Shown: piece by piece, positions 32,841 through 41,009 of the stretch
Layout: each line of letters opens with the position of its first letter
How positions within the stretch are numbered: the first letter of the stretch is position 1
Source of the DNA: Acetatifactor sp.
GTDB taxonomy: Bacteria; Bacillota; Clostridia; Lachnospirales; Lachnospiraceae
Length of the DNA: 64,000 bases
Assembly: GCA_024693365.1 (NCBI GenBank)
Contig: JAILLF010000030.1
Span: forward strand, 109,276-173,275
Reading direction: 5' to 3'
Position numbers and translations under genes: made by a program
The notes under the pieces: generated by a model
What the model saw: the letters and a program-made list of their open reading frames with translations, nothing else
What the model was told of the DNA's origin: nothing
Database searches by the model: none

Positions 32841-34286
32841 ATGAAAAAAATTTTATTTGCTGCATCAGAGGGCGTACCTTTTGTGAAAACCGGCGGTCTT
32901 GCGGACGTTGTTGGATCCCTGCCGAAATGCATTGACAAGAACTATTTTGACGTCCGGGTCATTTTACCCAAATATACCTGCATCAAGCAGGAAATGAAGG
33001 AAAAGATCAGTTTTATTACGAACTTTTACATGGACTACAACTGGCAGAGCGTCTACGTTGGCATAGAGGAAGCAATCGTGGACGGCGTACATTATTATTT
33101 CATTGACAACGAGCATTATTTTGGCGGACCGAAGCCCTATTGTGACGATCCCTGTTATGAGATTGAGAAGTTTGCATTTTTCTCCAAGGCAGTGCTGTCA
33201 GCCCTGCCGCTTATCGGATTTCAGCCTGACGTGATCCATTGTCACGACTGGCAGACGGGTCTGATCCCCGTATATCTGAAGGAAAGATTCCGCGGTGACC
33301 TGTTCTTTGCAAGCATCAAGTCCATTATGACGATCCATAACCTGAAATTCCAAGGGAAATGGGACGTAAAGACGGTACAGTCCATCACCGGACTGCCGGA
33401 TTATTACTTTACTTCTGATAAACTGGAGGCATACAAGGATGCCAATCTTCTGAAGGGCGGCATTGTCTTCGCGGATGCGGTGACCACCGTGAGCGAGACT
33501 TACGCGGAGGAGATCAAAACGCAGTTCTACGGCGAGGGACTAGACGGTCTGCTTCGCGCCAGAAGCAATGACCTAAGGGGCATTGTCAATGGCATTGACT
33601 ATACGGATTTTAATCCCACGACGGACAAATATATCGTGAAGCAGTATGATGCCGTGAATTTCCGCAAGGAGAAGGTAAAGAACAAGCTGGCGTTGCAGGA
33701 ACAGCTGGGATTGACCAAGGGCGAGAATAAAATGATGATCGGTCTTATCTCGAGACTGACGGATCAAAAGGGCCTTGACCTGGTATCCTACGTGATGGAT
33801 GAGCTTTGTCAGGACGACGTCCAGATCGTGGTGCTGGGTACCGGCGAGGACCGCTATGAAAACATGTTCCGCCACTTTGACTGGAAGTATCAGAATAAGG
33901 TGTCGGCGAACATTTATTATTCCGAGGAGTTGTCCCACAGGATTTATGCGGCCAGCGACGCATTCCTCATGCCGTCCCTGTTTGAGCCCTGCGGACTGAG
34001 TCAGCTCATGAGCCTTCGCTACGGGACCATTCCCATCGTACGTGAGACGGGCGGCCTCAAGGATACCGTGGAGCCGTATAACGAGTTTGAGAGCACTGGC
34101 ACGGGCTTTAGCTTTACGAACTACAATGCCCATGAGATGCTGCGCACGATCCGGTATGCGGAGCACGTCTATTATGACAGAAAGCGGGAGTGGAACAAGA
34201 TGGTGGATCGCGCCATGGCGGCAGATTTCTCTTGGGACGTGTCCGCGAAGAAATATCAGGAGATGTATGACTGGCTGATCGGATAA
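32841..34286 (+). CDS. glgA: Glycogen (starch) synthase
   Basis: 481 residues, GT5 family. ADP-glucose-binding KTGGLADVVGSLPK (residues ~15-28), HDWQTGLIPVYL, GLISRLTDQKG and the FEPCGLSQLMSLRYG loop near the C-terminus are all present. Extends alpha-1,4-glucan chains for glycogen storage. It stands alone, without glgC/glgB neighbours. GGAGGG precedes ATG 32841. Confidence 0.96.
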   Translation: MKKILFAASEGVPFVKTGGLADVVGSLPKCIDKNYFDVRVILPKYTCIKQEMKEKISFITNFYMDYNWQSVYVGIEEAIVDGVHYYFIDNEHYFGGPKPYCDDPCYEIEKFAFFSKAVLSALPLIGFQPDVIHCHDWQTGLIPVYLKERFRGDLFFASIKSIMTIHNLKFQGKWDVKTVQSITGLPDYYFTSDKLEAYKDANLLKGGIVFADAVTTVSETYAEEIKTQFYGEGLDGLLRARSNDLRGIVNGIDYTDFNPTTDKYIVKQYDAVNFRKEKVKNKLALQEQLGLTKGENKMMIGLISRLTDQKGLDLVSYVMDELCQDDVQIVVLGTGEDRYENMFRHFDWKYQNKVSANIYYSEELSHRIYAASDAFLMPSLFEPCGLSQLMSLRYGTIPIVRETGGLKDTVEPYNEFESTGTGFSFTNYNAHEMLRTIRYAEHVYYDRKREWNKMVDRAMAADFSWDVSAKKYQEMYDWLIG

Positions 34287-34308
34287 TGGAATTTGGATGA
34301 CTTGAAAC

Positions 34309-35961
34309 ATGGGAAATCAGAGTAAGACAAAAGATAATTTTGTGGCGCAGGCGGGAATCTTGGCCGCGGCGGGCATTATATCAAGAATCATAGGGCTCTT
34401 GTATAAGAGCCCTTTGGTAGCCGTAATCGGGGAGACGGGATTTGGGTATTATCACGCAGCATACGGGTATTACACCATTGTGTTATTGGTATCCTCCTAT
34501 AGCATTCCTTCTGCCATATCTAAGCTGATCGCGCCAAAACTGGCCGTGCGGGAATATCGCAATGCCCACCGGCTTTTTTATTGTGCAATGGGGTACGTGC
34601 TGGCAGTCGGGCTGATTGCCAGCCTGTTTTTGTTTTTCTGTGCGGAGTGGTTTGTTGAGCCGATGGCCGTTCCGGTACTTCGCATGTTTGCTCCGACAAT
34701 CTTTATTTACGGCATTTTGGGCGTTCTCAGAGGGTATTTCCAAGCGCACAGGAGTATGGTGCAAACCTCCGTTTCCCAGATTATGGAACAGTTTGCTAAT
34801 GCCGTCGTCAGCATCGGCGGTGCATGGGTTTTGATCCAATGGGGCATCTCGAAGAGTTTTCTCGCGAATGAGAGTCCGGAGATCAAGAGTGCCGTTCTTG
34901 GCGCCATGGGAAGCGCTACGGGAACGGGCGTTGGCGTTTTGATCGGACTGCTCTTTATGACGTGGATTTATTTCCTGAACAGGAAGATGATTTTAAGGCG
35001 GGTTCAGAAAGACAACAGCGAACGGATCGATTCCTACGGAAGCATGATTCGCTCGATCACGATGGTCGTAACGCCGTTTATCATGAGTACGGCAATCTAT
35101 AATTTGAATTCCACCGTAGTCAATTATCTCTACACGAAGCTGGTACCGAACCTAAGGGGGCAGGACAGCGTGCGGCAGTATACCAATTATGGCACCTACG
35201 GCGTTTCCATTACCATGTTTAACATTCCAATCGCGTTTGCAACGGCAATGGCGTCCGCGATGATTCCTTCCGTCGCGCAGGCCTCTGCCTCCGGGGACGT
35301 GCAGATGACGAAGGAAAAGATCCACAAGGCCATAAAGACGACGATGATCCTTTCCATTCCGGCCGCCGTGGGGCTGTTTGTTTTGGCGAAGCCGCTCATA
35401 TATATCTTATTCCCGAGATCGGACGAGGTCGTGACCTTGGCGGCGAGAGTTCTCATGGTGCTTGCGCCTGCGGTTGTTTTGTATGCCTTATCCACGCTGA
35501 GCAATTCCATTTTGCAGGGGCTTGGCAAGGTCAACGTTCCAGTACTCAATGCGGGTATCGCGTTGGGCGTGCAGACGGTTGTCTCCCTTGTGCTTCTGAT
35601 ATTTACGGACATTGATCTTTATGGAATTGCCATCACAAATACCTTATATGCCGCGATTATGTGCGCATTGAACCAGTATGCCCTGAGACGGGCCATCAAC
35701 TATCGGCAGGAGTGGAAGACTTCCTTTATTCTCCCGACCATCGCGTCTCTGATCATGGGCATTGCGGCAAGGGGAGCGTATGAGCTTTTGCTGAAGGCAA
35801 TCAAATCTCCAAGGATTGCGGTGATCCCGGCAGTGATCTTTGCAGTGATCGTATATTTTGTGATTCTGCTGTCGCTGAAAACTTTGAGCGAGGAAGAATT
35901 AAAGGACCTGCCCAAGGGGCACGTCCTTGTAAAGATTGCCAGAAAGTGTAGATTGATATAA
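34309..35961 (+). CDS. SpoVB/MurJ-like polysaccharide flippase (MOP superfamily)
   Basis: 550 residues with about 14 transmembrane segments. AAGIISRIIGLLYKSPLVAVIGETGFGYYHAAY is the N-terminal signature of the polysaccharide biosynthesis/SpoVB group, and LSTLSNSILQGLGKVNVP lies in the second half. Members flip lipid-linked cell wall or spore cortex precursors across the membrane. It follows glgA by 22 bases. Confidence 0.9.
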   Translation: MGNQSKTKDNFVAQAGILAAAGIISRIIGLLYKSPLVAVIGETGFGYYHAAYGYYTIVLLVSSYSIPSAISKLIAPKLAVREYRNAHRLFYCAMGYVLAVGLIASLFLFFCAEWFVEPMAVPVLRMFAPTIFIYGILGVLRGYFQAHRSMVQTSVSQIMEQFANAVVSIGGAWVLIQWGISKSFLANESPEIKSAVLGAMGSATGTGVGVLIGLLFMTWIYFLNRKMILRRVQKDNSERIDSYGSMIRSITMVVTPFIMSTAIYNLNSTVVNYLYTKLVPNLRGQDSVRQYTNYGTYGVSITMFNIPIAFATAMASAMIPSVAQASASGDVQMTKEKIHKAIKTTMILSIPAAVGLFVLAKPLIYILFPRSDEVVTLAARVLMVLAPAVVLYALSTLSNSILQGLGKVNVPVLNAGIALGVQTVVSLVLLIFTDIDLYGIAITNTLYAAIMCALNQYALRRAINYRQEWKTSFILPTIASLIMGIAARGAYELLLKAIKSPRIAVIPAVIFAVIVYFVILLSLKTLSEEELKDLPKGHVLVKIARKCRLI

Positions 35962-36018
35962 GCCCCTGGGTTGTAAAACGGAGTTGTGACGAAGTAGGCT
36001 TATCGCGCTGAAAGGCGA

Positions 36019-37875
36019 TTATACTTGCTTTAGGCCGGAGACGTCGCTGGACACCGCCATGGAAAAATTGGTATAGTACACGACAAAGCCCGGTTTTGCA
36101 CCGCTGGGCTTTTTTACGTGCTTTTTCTGGACGTAGTCGATTTCGACCTTATCCTGTTCTCGACCCTTGGAGTAGTAAGCGGCAAGGCGCGCGGCTTCCT
36201 CGAAGGTGCGGTCGGGGAGCTCCTTTCCCTCGGTTTTCACGATGACGTGAGAGCCGGGGATTTTTTTGGCGTGAAACCACCAGTCATTGCCCGTTGCAAA
36301 CTGGAAGGTCAGCTGGTCATTCTGGTAATTATTCTTTCCTACGTAAATGTCAAAACCGTCGCTGCTTACGTAGTGGAAGGGTTTGCTGGTGATCTTCACC
36401 TTCTTGGCGGGACCTTTCCTGTGAACGTAACCGCTCTCGATGAGTTCTTCCTTGATCTGCGACAGGTCCTCCTCCTTCTGGGCAATCTCCAGGGAAGTTG
36501 CAATGGATTCCAGATGGTCAATCTCCGCCTTGACCTCCTCCGTGAGCGTTGTCAGGGCCTCGTACGTGCGCTTCATCTTGCCATAGCGGTCAAAGTACCT
36601 TTGGGCATTCTCCTTGGCGGTAAGCGTGGGATCCAAAGGGATTTGGATGGTTTCATTGGTATAGTAATTCAGGGCCTCCAGGGATTTTGCTCCGGGAGCC
36701 GCGTTGTAGCCGTAGGTATTTAATAACTCGCCGTAAATGCGATAGGTTTCCCGTTTTTCCGTATCCTTGATCTGTTGAAGCTGCAGGTCATATTTCTTTA
36801 CGTTGCGTTCCAGAATCGTCTGCACGACGCGGCGCAGGTCAGCGGACCTTTGGTGGATGCGCGTCTGGGCGTTCTTTTCGGCATAATAATATTCCAGCAG
36901 GGCGGACATGGAAGGGAAGGGCTCCACGCGGTAGCCTGCATCAGTGGCATTTTGGGACGGGGCGAGGCAGCCTTCCCTGGGGACGTTTTGGGACGGGGCG
37001 AGGCAGCCTCCACGGGGAACGTCTTGGGCTGAGGACGACGCATTTCCTTCTTCCCGGGCACCATAGATTGTCAGGGGAATTGCGGCGTATTCCGCCGGAT
37101 TCTTCCCGTCATAGGCCACGCAGGGAGCAAAGCTCCCATTCTCGATGGTGGCCTTCAGTGCCATCATGACTTGGAAAAGCTTTGCGTACGACGCGTCATC
37201 CATGGCGGCCGTAGGCCTGTCGCCGTCAACGCCTGCACGATGACAGAGCTCCTGCGCCAGGATGGGAGAGATGCCCGTGACGGAGCCGTAGAGAGCCTTA
37301 TAGGCAGGCTGGGGCTTGGATGCAAGGCGATCCCTGAATTCCTCGTACGTCTGCGTAAAAAGATCCAGCTTATCCTGCGTGTTCGCAACGAAATAAGGCT
37401 TTCCGGGAAGCACCTCGCGGACGCTGCTGACGGCAGCGGAGACATGCTTAATGCTGTCCAGAATGGTTCCGTCGCCATTTACAAAGATCACGTTGCTGTG
37501 CTTTCCCATGATCTCGATGACTAAGGTTTTCCGGCACAGGTCGCCCATCTCATCCAGATGTTCCACGTCGATATGGAGAATACGCTCCAAGCCAGGCTGC
37601 GAGATTCCCGTGATCCGTCCGTTTTGCAGGTGCTTCCGAAGCAACATGCAGAAGTTGGGCGCAGTCATGGGACTTGGTTTATTATCGTCCGTGAGATAAA
37701 CCAAGGGGAGGGAAGCGTCGGCAGAGATCAAAAGACGCTTTTGTCCGTCTGCGGTTTTGAGTGTCAAAAGAAGTTCGTCCGCCTCCGGTTGCGCGATCTT
37801 GTAAAGCCGTGCGCCCGTGAGTTCGCGATTTAATTCATAAGCAACGTTTGCTATGGTAAGGCCGTCGAATGCCAT
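36019..37875 (-). CDS. rqcH: RqcH/FbpA (NFACT) ribosome quality-control factor
   Basis: 618 residues: NFACT-N domain (MAFDGLTIANVAYELNRELTGARLYKIAQP), helix-hairpin and coiled-coil middle (residues ~400-450), and the C-terminal NFACT-R domain with DIYVGKNNYQNDQLTF and WFHAKKIPGSHVI. RqcH binds stalled 50S-peptidyl-tRNA and adds poly-alanine tails; the family was formerly annotated as fibronectin-binding. Odd point: around residues 285-310 the protein carries a tandem 12-residue insertion from two 36-base repeats, in frame. GGAGG precedes the start. Confidence 0.94.
   Translation of the reverse strand: MAFDGLTIANVAYELNRELTGARLYKIAQPEADELLLTLKTADGQKRLLISADASLPLVYLTDDNKPSPMTAPNFCMLLRKHLQNGRITGISQPGLERILHIDVEHLDEMGDLCRKTLVIEIMGKHSNVIFVNGDGTILDSIKHVSAAVSSVREVLPGKPYFVANTQDKLDLFTQTYEEFRDRLASKPQPAYKALYGSVTGISPILAQELCHRAGVDGDRPTAAMDDASYAKLFQVMMALKATIENGSFAPCVAYDGKNPAEYAAIPLTIYGAREEGNASSSAQDVPRGGCLAPSQNVPREGCLAPSQNATDAGYRVEPFPSMSALLEYYYAEKNAQTRIHQRSADLRRVVQTILERNVKKYDLQLQQIKDTEKRETYRIYGELLNTYGYNAAPGAKSLEALNYYTNETIQIPLDPTLTAKENAQRYFDRYGKMKRTYEALTTLTEEVKAEIDHLESIATSLEIAQKEEDLSQIKEELIESGYVHRKGPAKKVKITSKPFHYVSSDGFDIYVGKNNYQNDQLTFQFATGNDWWFHAKKIPGSHVIVKTEGKELPDRTFEEAARLAAYYSKGREQDKVEIDYVQKKHVKKPSGAKPGFVVYYTNFSMAVSSDVSGLKQV
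36950..37021 (-). repeat. Two 36-base tandem repeats inside rqcH
   Basis: Units 36950-36985 and 36986-37021 share TTTTGGGACGGGGCGAGGCA and differ only near their ends; a truncated third begins at 37022. They add two copies of a Pro-Ser-Gln-Asn/Asp-Val-Pro-Arg-x-Gly-Cys-Leu-Ala type unit between domains. Confidence 0.85.
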
Positions 37876-37985
37876 AAGTACCTCCGCGCCCCGTCAAAGG
37901 TTTTGCGCGGGGCTGTTTTTCATCTGTTTTGTTCATTGAAGCATTAATCAAAAGGATTGCATTTTCTTATTTTACTCTTAACGGG

Positions 37986-38264
37986 CTAGGCGCGCAAGTC
38001 CCATCTTCCGGTGCAGGTGTTGTAGAGGAGGGAGACGCACTTTTCCTTTCCAAACACGTGAATCTTACAGTCAAAGCGACGCAGGACTTTTGTCGCATTG
38101 ATGGTGCTCGGCAAAGTCACGGAGGATTCGCCCGGGGCAAGCTCACGGAAGCTGAGAATCCTGTAGACGTGATATTCGCCGTCCTCGTCATCGCATCGGA
38201 TCTTGATGGGCAGTATGGTGCCGTCCGTCTTGTGCTGACAGATGACTTCAATTGGTTTTTCCAA
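37986..38264 (-). CDS. Small conserved protein under SOS promoter
   Basis: 92 residues starting at TTG 38264, which has a perfect GGAAGGGAGGG site; the first residues are MEKPIEVI. A segment TILPIKIRCDDEDGEYHVYR follows. Proteins of this form are, to my recollection, often found beside Y-family DNA polymerases in Firmicutes, but no polymerase is adjacent here. The frame is open upstream to 38351, but no better start exists. Its promoter carries a perfect SOS box, so a DNA-damage role is the best inference. Confidence 0.7.
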   Translation of the reverse strand: MEKPIEVICQHKTDGTILPIKIRCDDEDGEYHVYRILSFRELAPGESSVTLPSTINATKVLRRFDCKIHVFGKEKCVSLLYNTCTGRWDLRA

Positions 38265-38441
38265 GGCGATCCCTCCTTCCCTGGCGTATTCCTGATCTTT
38301 GAAAAGCACCCCAATAATACGTAAGGACGCATGATTCCGCGCTGTTTGCACGGAATTTGATTTTTCACGATACGGCCTTGTACGGAATTTAATTCTTTAC
38401 GTTACGTCGCGTTACGGCTTGCTCAGGAAATGATTTTATTT

Positions 38442-38470
38442 ATTATAGAACGTATGTTCTACGATTTCAA
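38442..38470 (-). promoter_or_regulatory. SOS-controlled promoter
   Basis: Minus strand: TTGAAA (38470-38465), 17-base spacer, TATAAT (38447-38442). The spacer contains GAACGTATGTTC (38448-38459), a perfect GAAC-N4-GTTC LexA box, where LexA would block the promoter. The transcript has a ~170-base leader. Confidence 0.85.
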
Positions 38471-38879
38471 GGCAATAAACGTCTCTCAAAAATTTTGTGA
38501 GTTATTTCACTTTGTGATGAAATCATCACGTTGAATGTTTTGTGATGAATGCATGGGTATAAAAATGGAAATCTTTGTCTATTGCCCAAAGCAGGAAGGA
38601 AAAGTGGGTAATATTACGAAAAAGCAATAATAATACCCAAGCAGTTATGAAAAAATGGGTAAAAGCAACGTGCATATTTCTATATACCCAAGTAATATAA
38701 AGGTGTGGGTAAGTTGCGGACAAATGCCGGAAAATACCCGATGCAGTAATTCGGTGGAAAGTAGAATGGAAAAAATCGAAGGGTAAAGGCAGAAGGGCAA
38801 AACCGGAAGGACAAAACCGGAAGGACAAAACCGGAAGGGAAAAAAGATCGCATAGCAGGAAAAAGACCAAAATAATCCG
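38471..38879. repeat. Gene-free region with GGGTA/TACCC motifs and tandem repeats
   Basis: No credible ORF. It holds GTGATGA-AA-TCATCAC (about 38513-38529), about eight GGGTA or TACCC pentamers in alternating orientation between 38555 and 38780, and three to four copies of a 13-base AAGGACAAAACCG unit (about 38787-38841). Confidence 0.65.
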
Positions 38880-38908
38880 TTTACCGACGGGAAGGCTTAT
38901 GATATAAT
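38880..38908 (+). promoter_or_regulatory. Promoter of the moxR-DUF58-transglutaminase operon
   Basis: TTTACC (38880-38885), 17-base spacer, TATAAT (38903-38908). The ~150-base leader includes GCAAGTAC (38927-38934) and its complement GTACTTGC about 60 bases later, closing a long stem with a GC-rich interior. Confidence 0.65.
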
Positions 38909-39063
38909 AAAAAAAGGTTATTTTCTTGCAAGTACGTTGTCGGATGAATTATGAGGCGAAGGCCCGCGACGGTTTGAAACAAGAGTACTTGCCCTTGCAG
39001 AGATGATTTGACGCGAGGAATCAGGAAGGTGATCGGCAGAGGATTGTTTTGGAGGATTGACGG

Positions 39064-39984
39064 ATGAATGCAGAACTTGAACAGGTTGTAATACAGGTTA
39101 GACAGGTAGTGAAGGGTAAGGATGACGTGATCAGGAAGGTGCTTGCTGCGGTGCTTGCAGGCGGTCACGTGCTTTTGGAGGACATACCAGGCGTTGGAAA
39201 GACGACGCTGGCCATGGCACTTGGAAAGGCCATGGAGCTGGATTACCGGAGAATGCAATTTACGCCGGACGTGCTTCCGAGTGACATCGTAGGATTTACA
39301 ATGTACAACGGAGCGCAGGGGACTTTTGAATACAAGCCGGGAGCCATATTTAGCAATTTGTTTTTGGCAGATGAATTAAACAGGACTTCTTCAAAGACGC
39401 AGTCGGCACTTTTGGAGGTTATGGAAGAAGGTCACGTTACGGTGGACGGCATTACGCATGAACTGCCCAACCCGTTTACGGTCATTGCGACGGAAAATCC
39501 CTATGGTTCTTCGGGAACGCAGCTTTTGCCGGAGTCCCAGCTGGATCGATTTTTGATCTGTCTGACCATGGGATATCCGGAGCATAAGGCGGCCGTGGAA
39601 ATCCTGAAGGAAAGCTCAGGAAAAGGGTTGGAGCTTGTGCAGCCGGTGCTCACTGCCGAGAGGCTTCTGGAGCTTCGGGAACAGGCGAGGGAGCTTCACG
39701 TATCGGATAACGTGCATGAATACATCGTCAATTTGACGGAGGAGACAAGACGCGATCCTAGGATCGCATTGGGCGTAAGCCCGAGAGGCAGCATTGCCCT
39801 GCTTAAAATGGCGCGGGCGATGGCGGTGATCCGCGGAGGGGAGTTTGTCATCCCTGAGGACGTGCTGGCCGTCATTCCTGAGGTTTGGTCGCACAGGATC
39901 CATTTAAATGCCATGGCCAGGGCAGAGGGTACCAGCATTCCCGGAATCATTCGGGAGATTACGGAAAGGATTCGGGCGGTTTGA
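39064..39984 (+). CDS. MoxR-family AAA+ ATPase
   Basis: 306 residues: Walker A GVGKTTLA near residue 45, Walker B LFLADELNR, sensor motifs in ATENPYGSSGTQLLPESQLDRF, and the C-terminal lid. MoxR proteins act as chaperones for partner proteins with DUF58 and VWA or transglutaminase domains. The next two genes are exactly such partners and overlap in sequence (ATGA, then 32 bases), so the three form one unit. Confidence 0.95.
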   Translation: MNAELEQVVIQVRQVVKGKDDVIRKVLAAVLAGGHVLLEDIPGVGKTTLAMALGKAMELDYRRMQFTPDVLPSDIVGFTMYNGAQGTFEYKPGAIFSNLFLADELNRTSSKTQSALLEVMEEGHVTVDGITHELPNPFTVIATENPYGSSGTQLLPESQLDRFLICLTMGYPEHKAAVEILKESSGKGLELVQPVLTAERLLELREQARELHVSDNVHEYIVNLTEETRRDPRIALGVSPRGSIALLKMARAMAVIRGGEFVIPEDVLAVIPEVWSHRIHLNAMARAEGTSIPGIIREITERIRAV

Positions 39985-41009
39985 TGAAAAAGAAACTGAA
40001 GTTTCGAACGTGGGGAATCCTGCGCTACGCCCTCTTGTTTCTAGCGGTATTTGGTTTGTGGTGGTTTTTTCGTGGTTACGAGCTGACCATTATGCTGATC
40101 CTGATGATCGTCTTTGTTCCGATCAGCATAGGCATACTTTATTTCCGACGGGACGCACTGCAGGTGCAGGCGTCACTTCCGGCTCTTGGCATAGGCCGGG
40201 AGCATTCCGTCCCCGTGAGCATCCGCGTCAAAAATGCCGGCAGATACTTTGGATTTGCGGCTGACGTGACGTACGTGGTTCGTAACGTGTTTACGGAGTA
40301 TGAGGAAAAAAAGAAGGAAAGGGTTTGGGCGGCCCCGGGGACGAGCATTGCGGTGGACCAGGAACTTCTCAGCCATCACGTCGGACGCGTGGAGGTTAAC
40401 CTGACGGAGTTTGTTGCGTGGGACTGGCTTGGCATATGTAGCACGGAGATTCCGGCGCGTAAAGATGCGTGGGTAGTCGTTGCACCGGAAATTTCACCGG
40501 TGGAGGAAGACCTGACGACGTGCGTGGAAGATTTTCCTGACGAAAATGAAACGAAAAAACATGGTACGGACGTCAATCCGGATTTCGAGATCCGCGAGTA
40601 CGTTCCTGGGGATGAGCTAAAGAGCATTCACTGGAAGCTCACGGCGAAGACGGGACGAACGATGGTACGGGAGCGTCTTTCTTCGGGAAGGGACAAGATT
40701 AACGTTTTGCTCGCGCTTACGGAGGATCCGGCAGAGAATGACGCGCTCATGAGTTCCCTTCACGGCTTGGGGCTGCGACTCCTTGACAAGGGTTATCCCA
40801 TCAGACTTTGCTGGATGGGGTACGGAGGCCGGCTGGAAGCGAGGTATCTGGCGGAAGAAGGAGAACTGGCAAGCATTATAGACGAGATTTTAAGCATCAG
40901 TGGAAAGAAGAATCCGGGACAGGTGAGAAATGCCATGGAAGCGGAGTATCCCGGAGAAGCATACGTTGTGGTGAAGCATGGAAAGTTTAAGGGAGAATAC
41001 GTCCGGTAA
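39984..41009 (+). CDS. DUF58-domain membrane protein
   Basis: 341 residues. Two N-terminal transmembrane segments, a beta-rich region, then the DUF58 core FEIREYVPGDELKSIHWKLTAKTG followed by a degenerate VWA-like fold. DUF58 proteins work with MoxR ATPases; mechanism is poorly defined. Starts at ATG overlapping the moxR stop. Confidence 0.92.
   Translation: MKKKLKFRTWGILRYALLFLAVFGLWWFFRGYELTIMLILMIVFVPISIGILYFRRDALQVQASLPALGIGREHSVPVSIRVKNAGRYFGFAADVTYVVRNVFTEYEEKKKERVWAAPGTSIAVDQELLSHHVGRVEVNLTEFVAWDWLGICSTEIPARKDAWVVVAPEISPVEEDLTTCVEDFPDENETKKHGTDVNPDFEIREYVPGDELKSIHWKLTAKTGRTMVRERLSSGRDKINVLLALTEDPAENDALMSSLHGLGLRLLDKGYPIRLCWMGYGGRLEARYLAEEGELASIIDEILSISGKKNPGQVRNAMEAEYPGEAYVVVKHGKFKGEYVR

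Noticed and set aside
37929..38324. 131-codon plus-strand frame opposite the small SOS gene
   Set aside because: The minus strand has the SOS promoter, ribosome site and a plausible protein; the plus frame has none.
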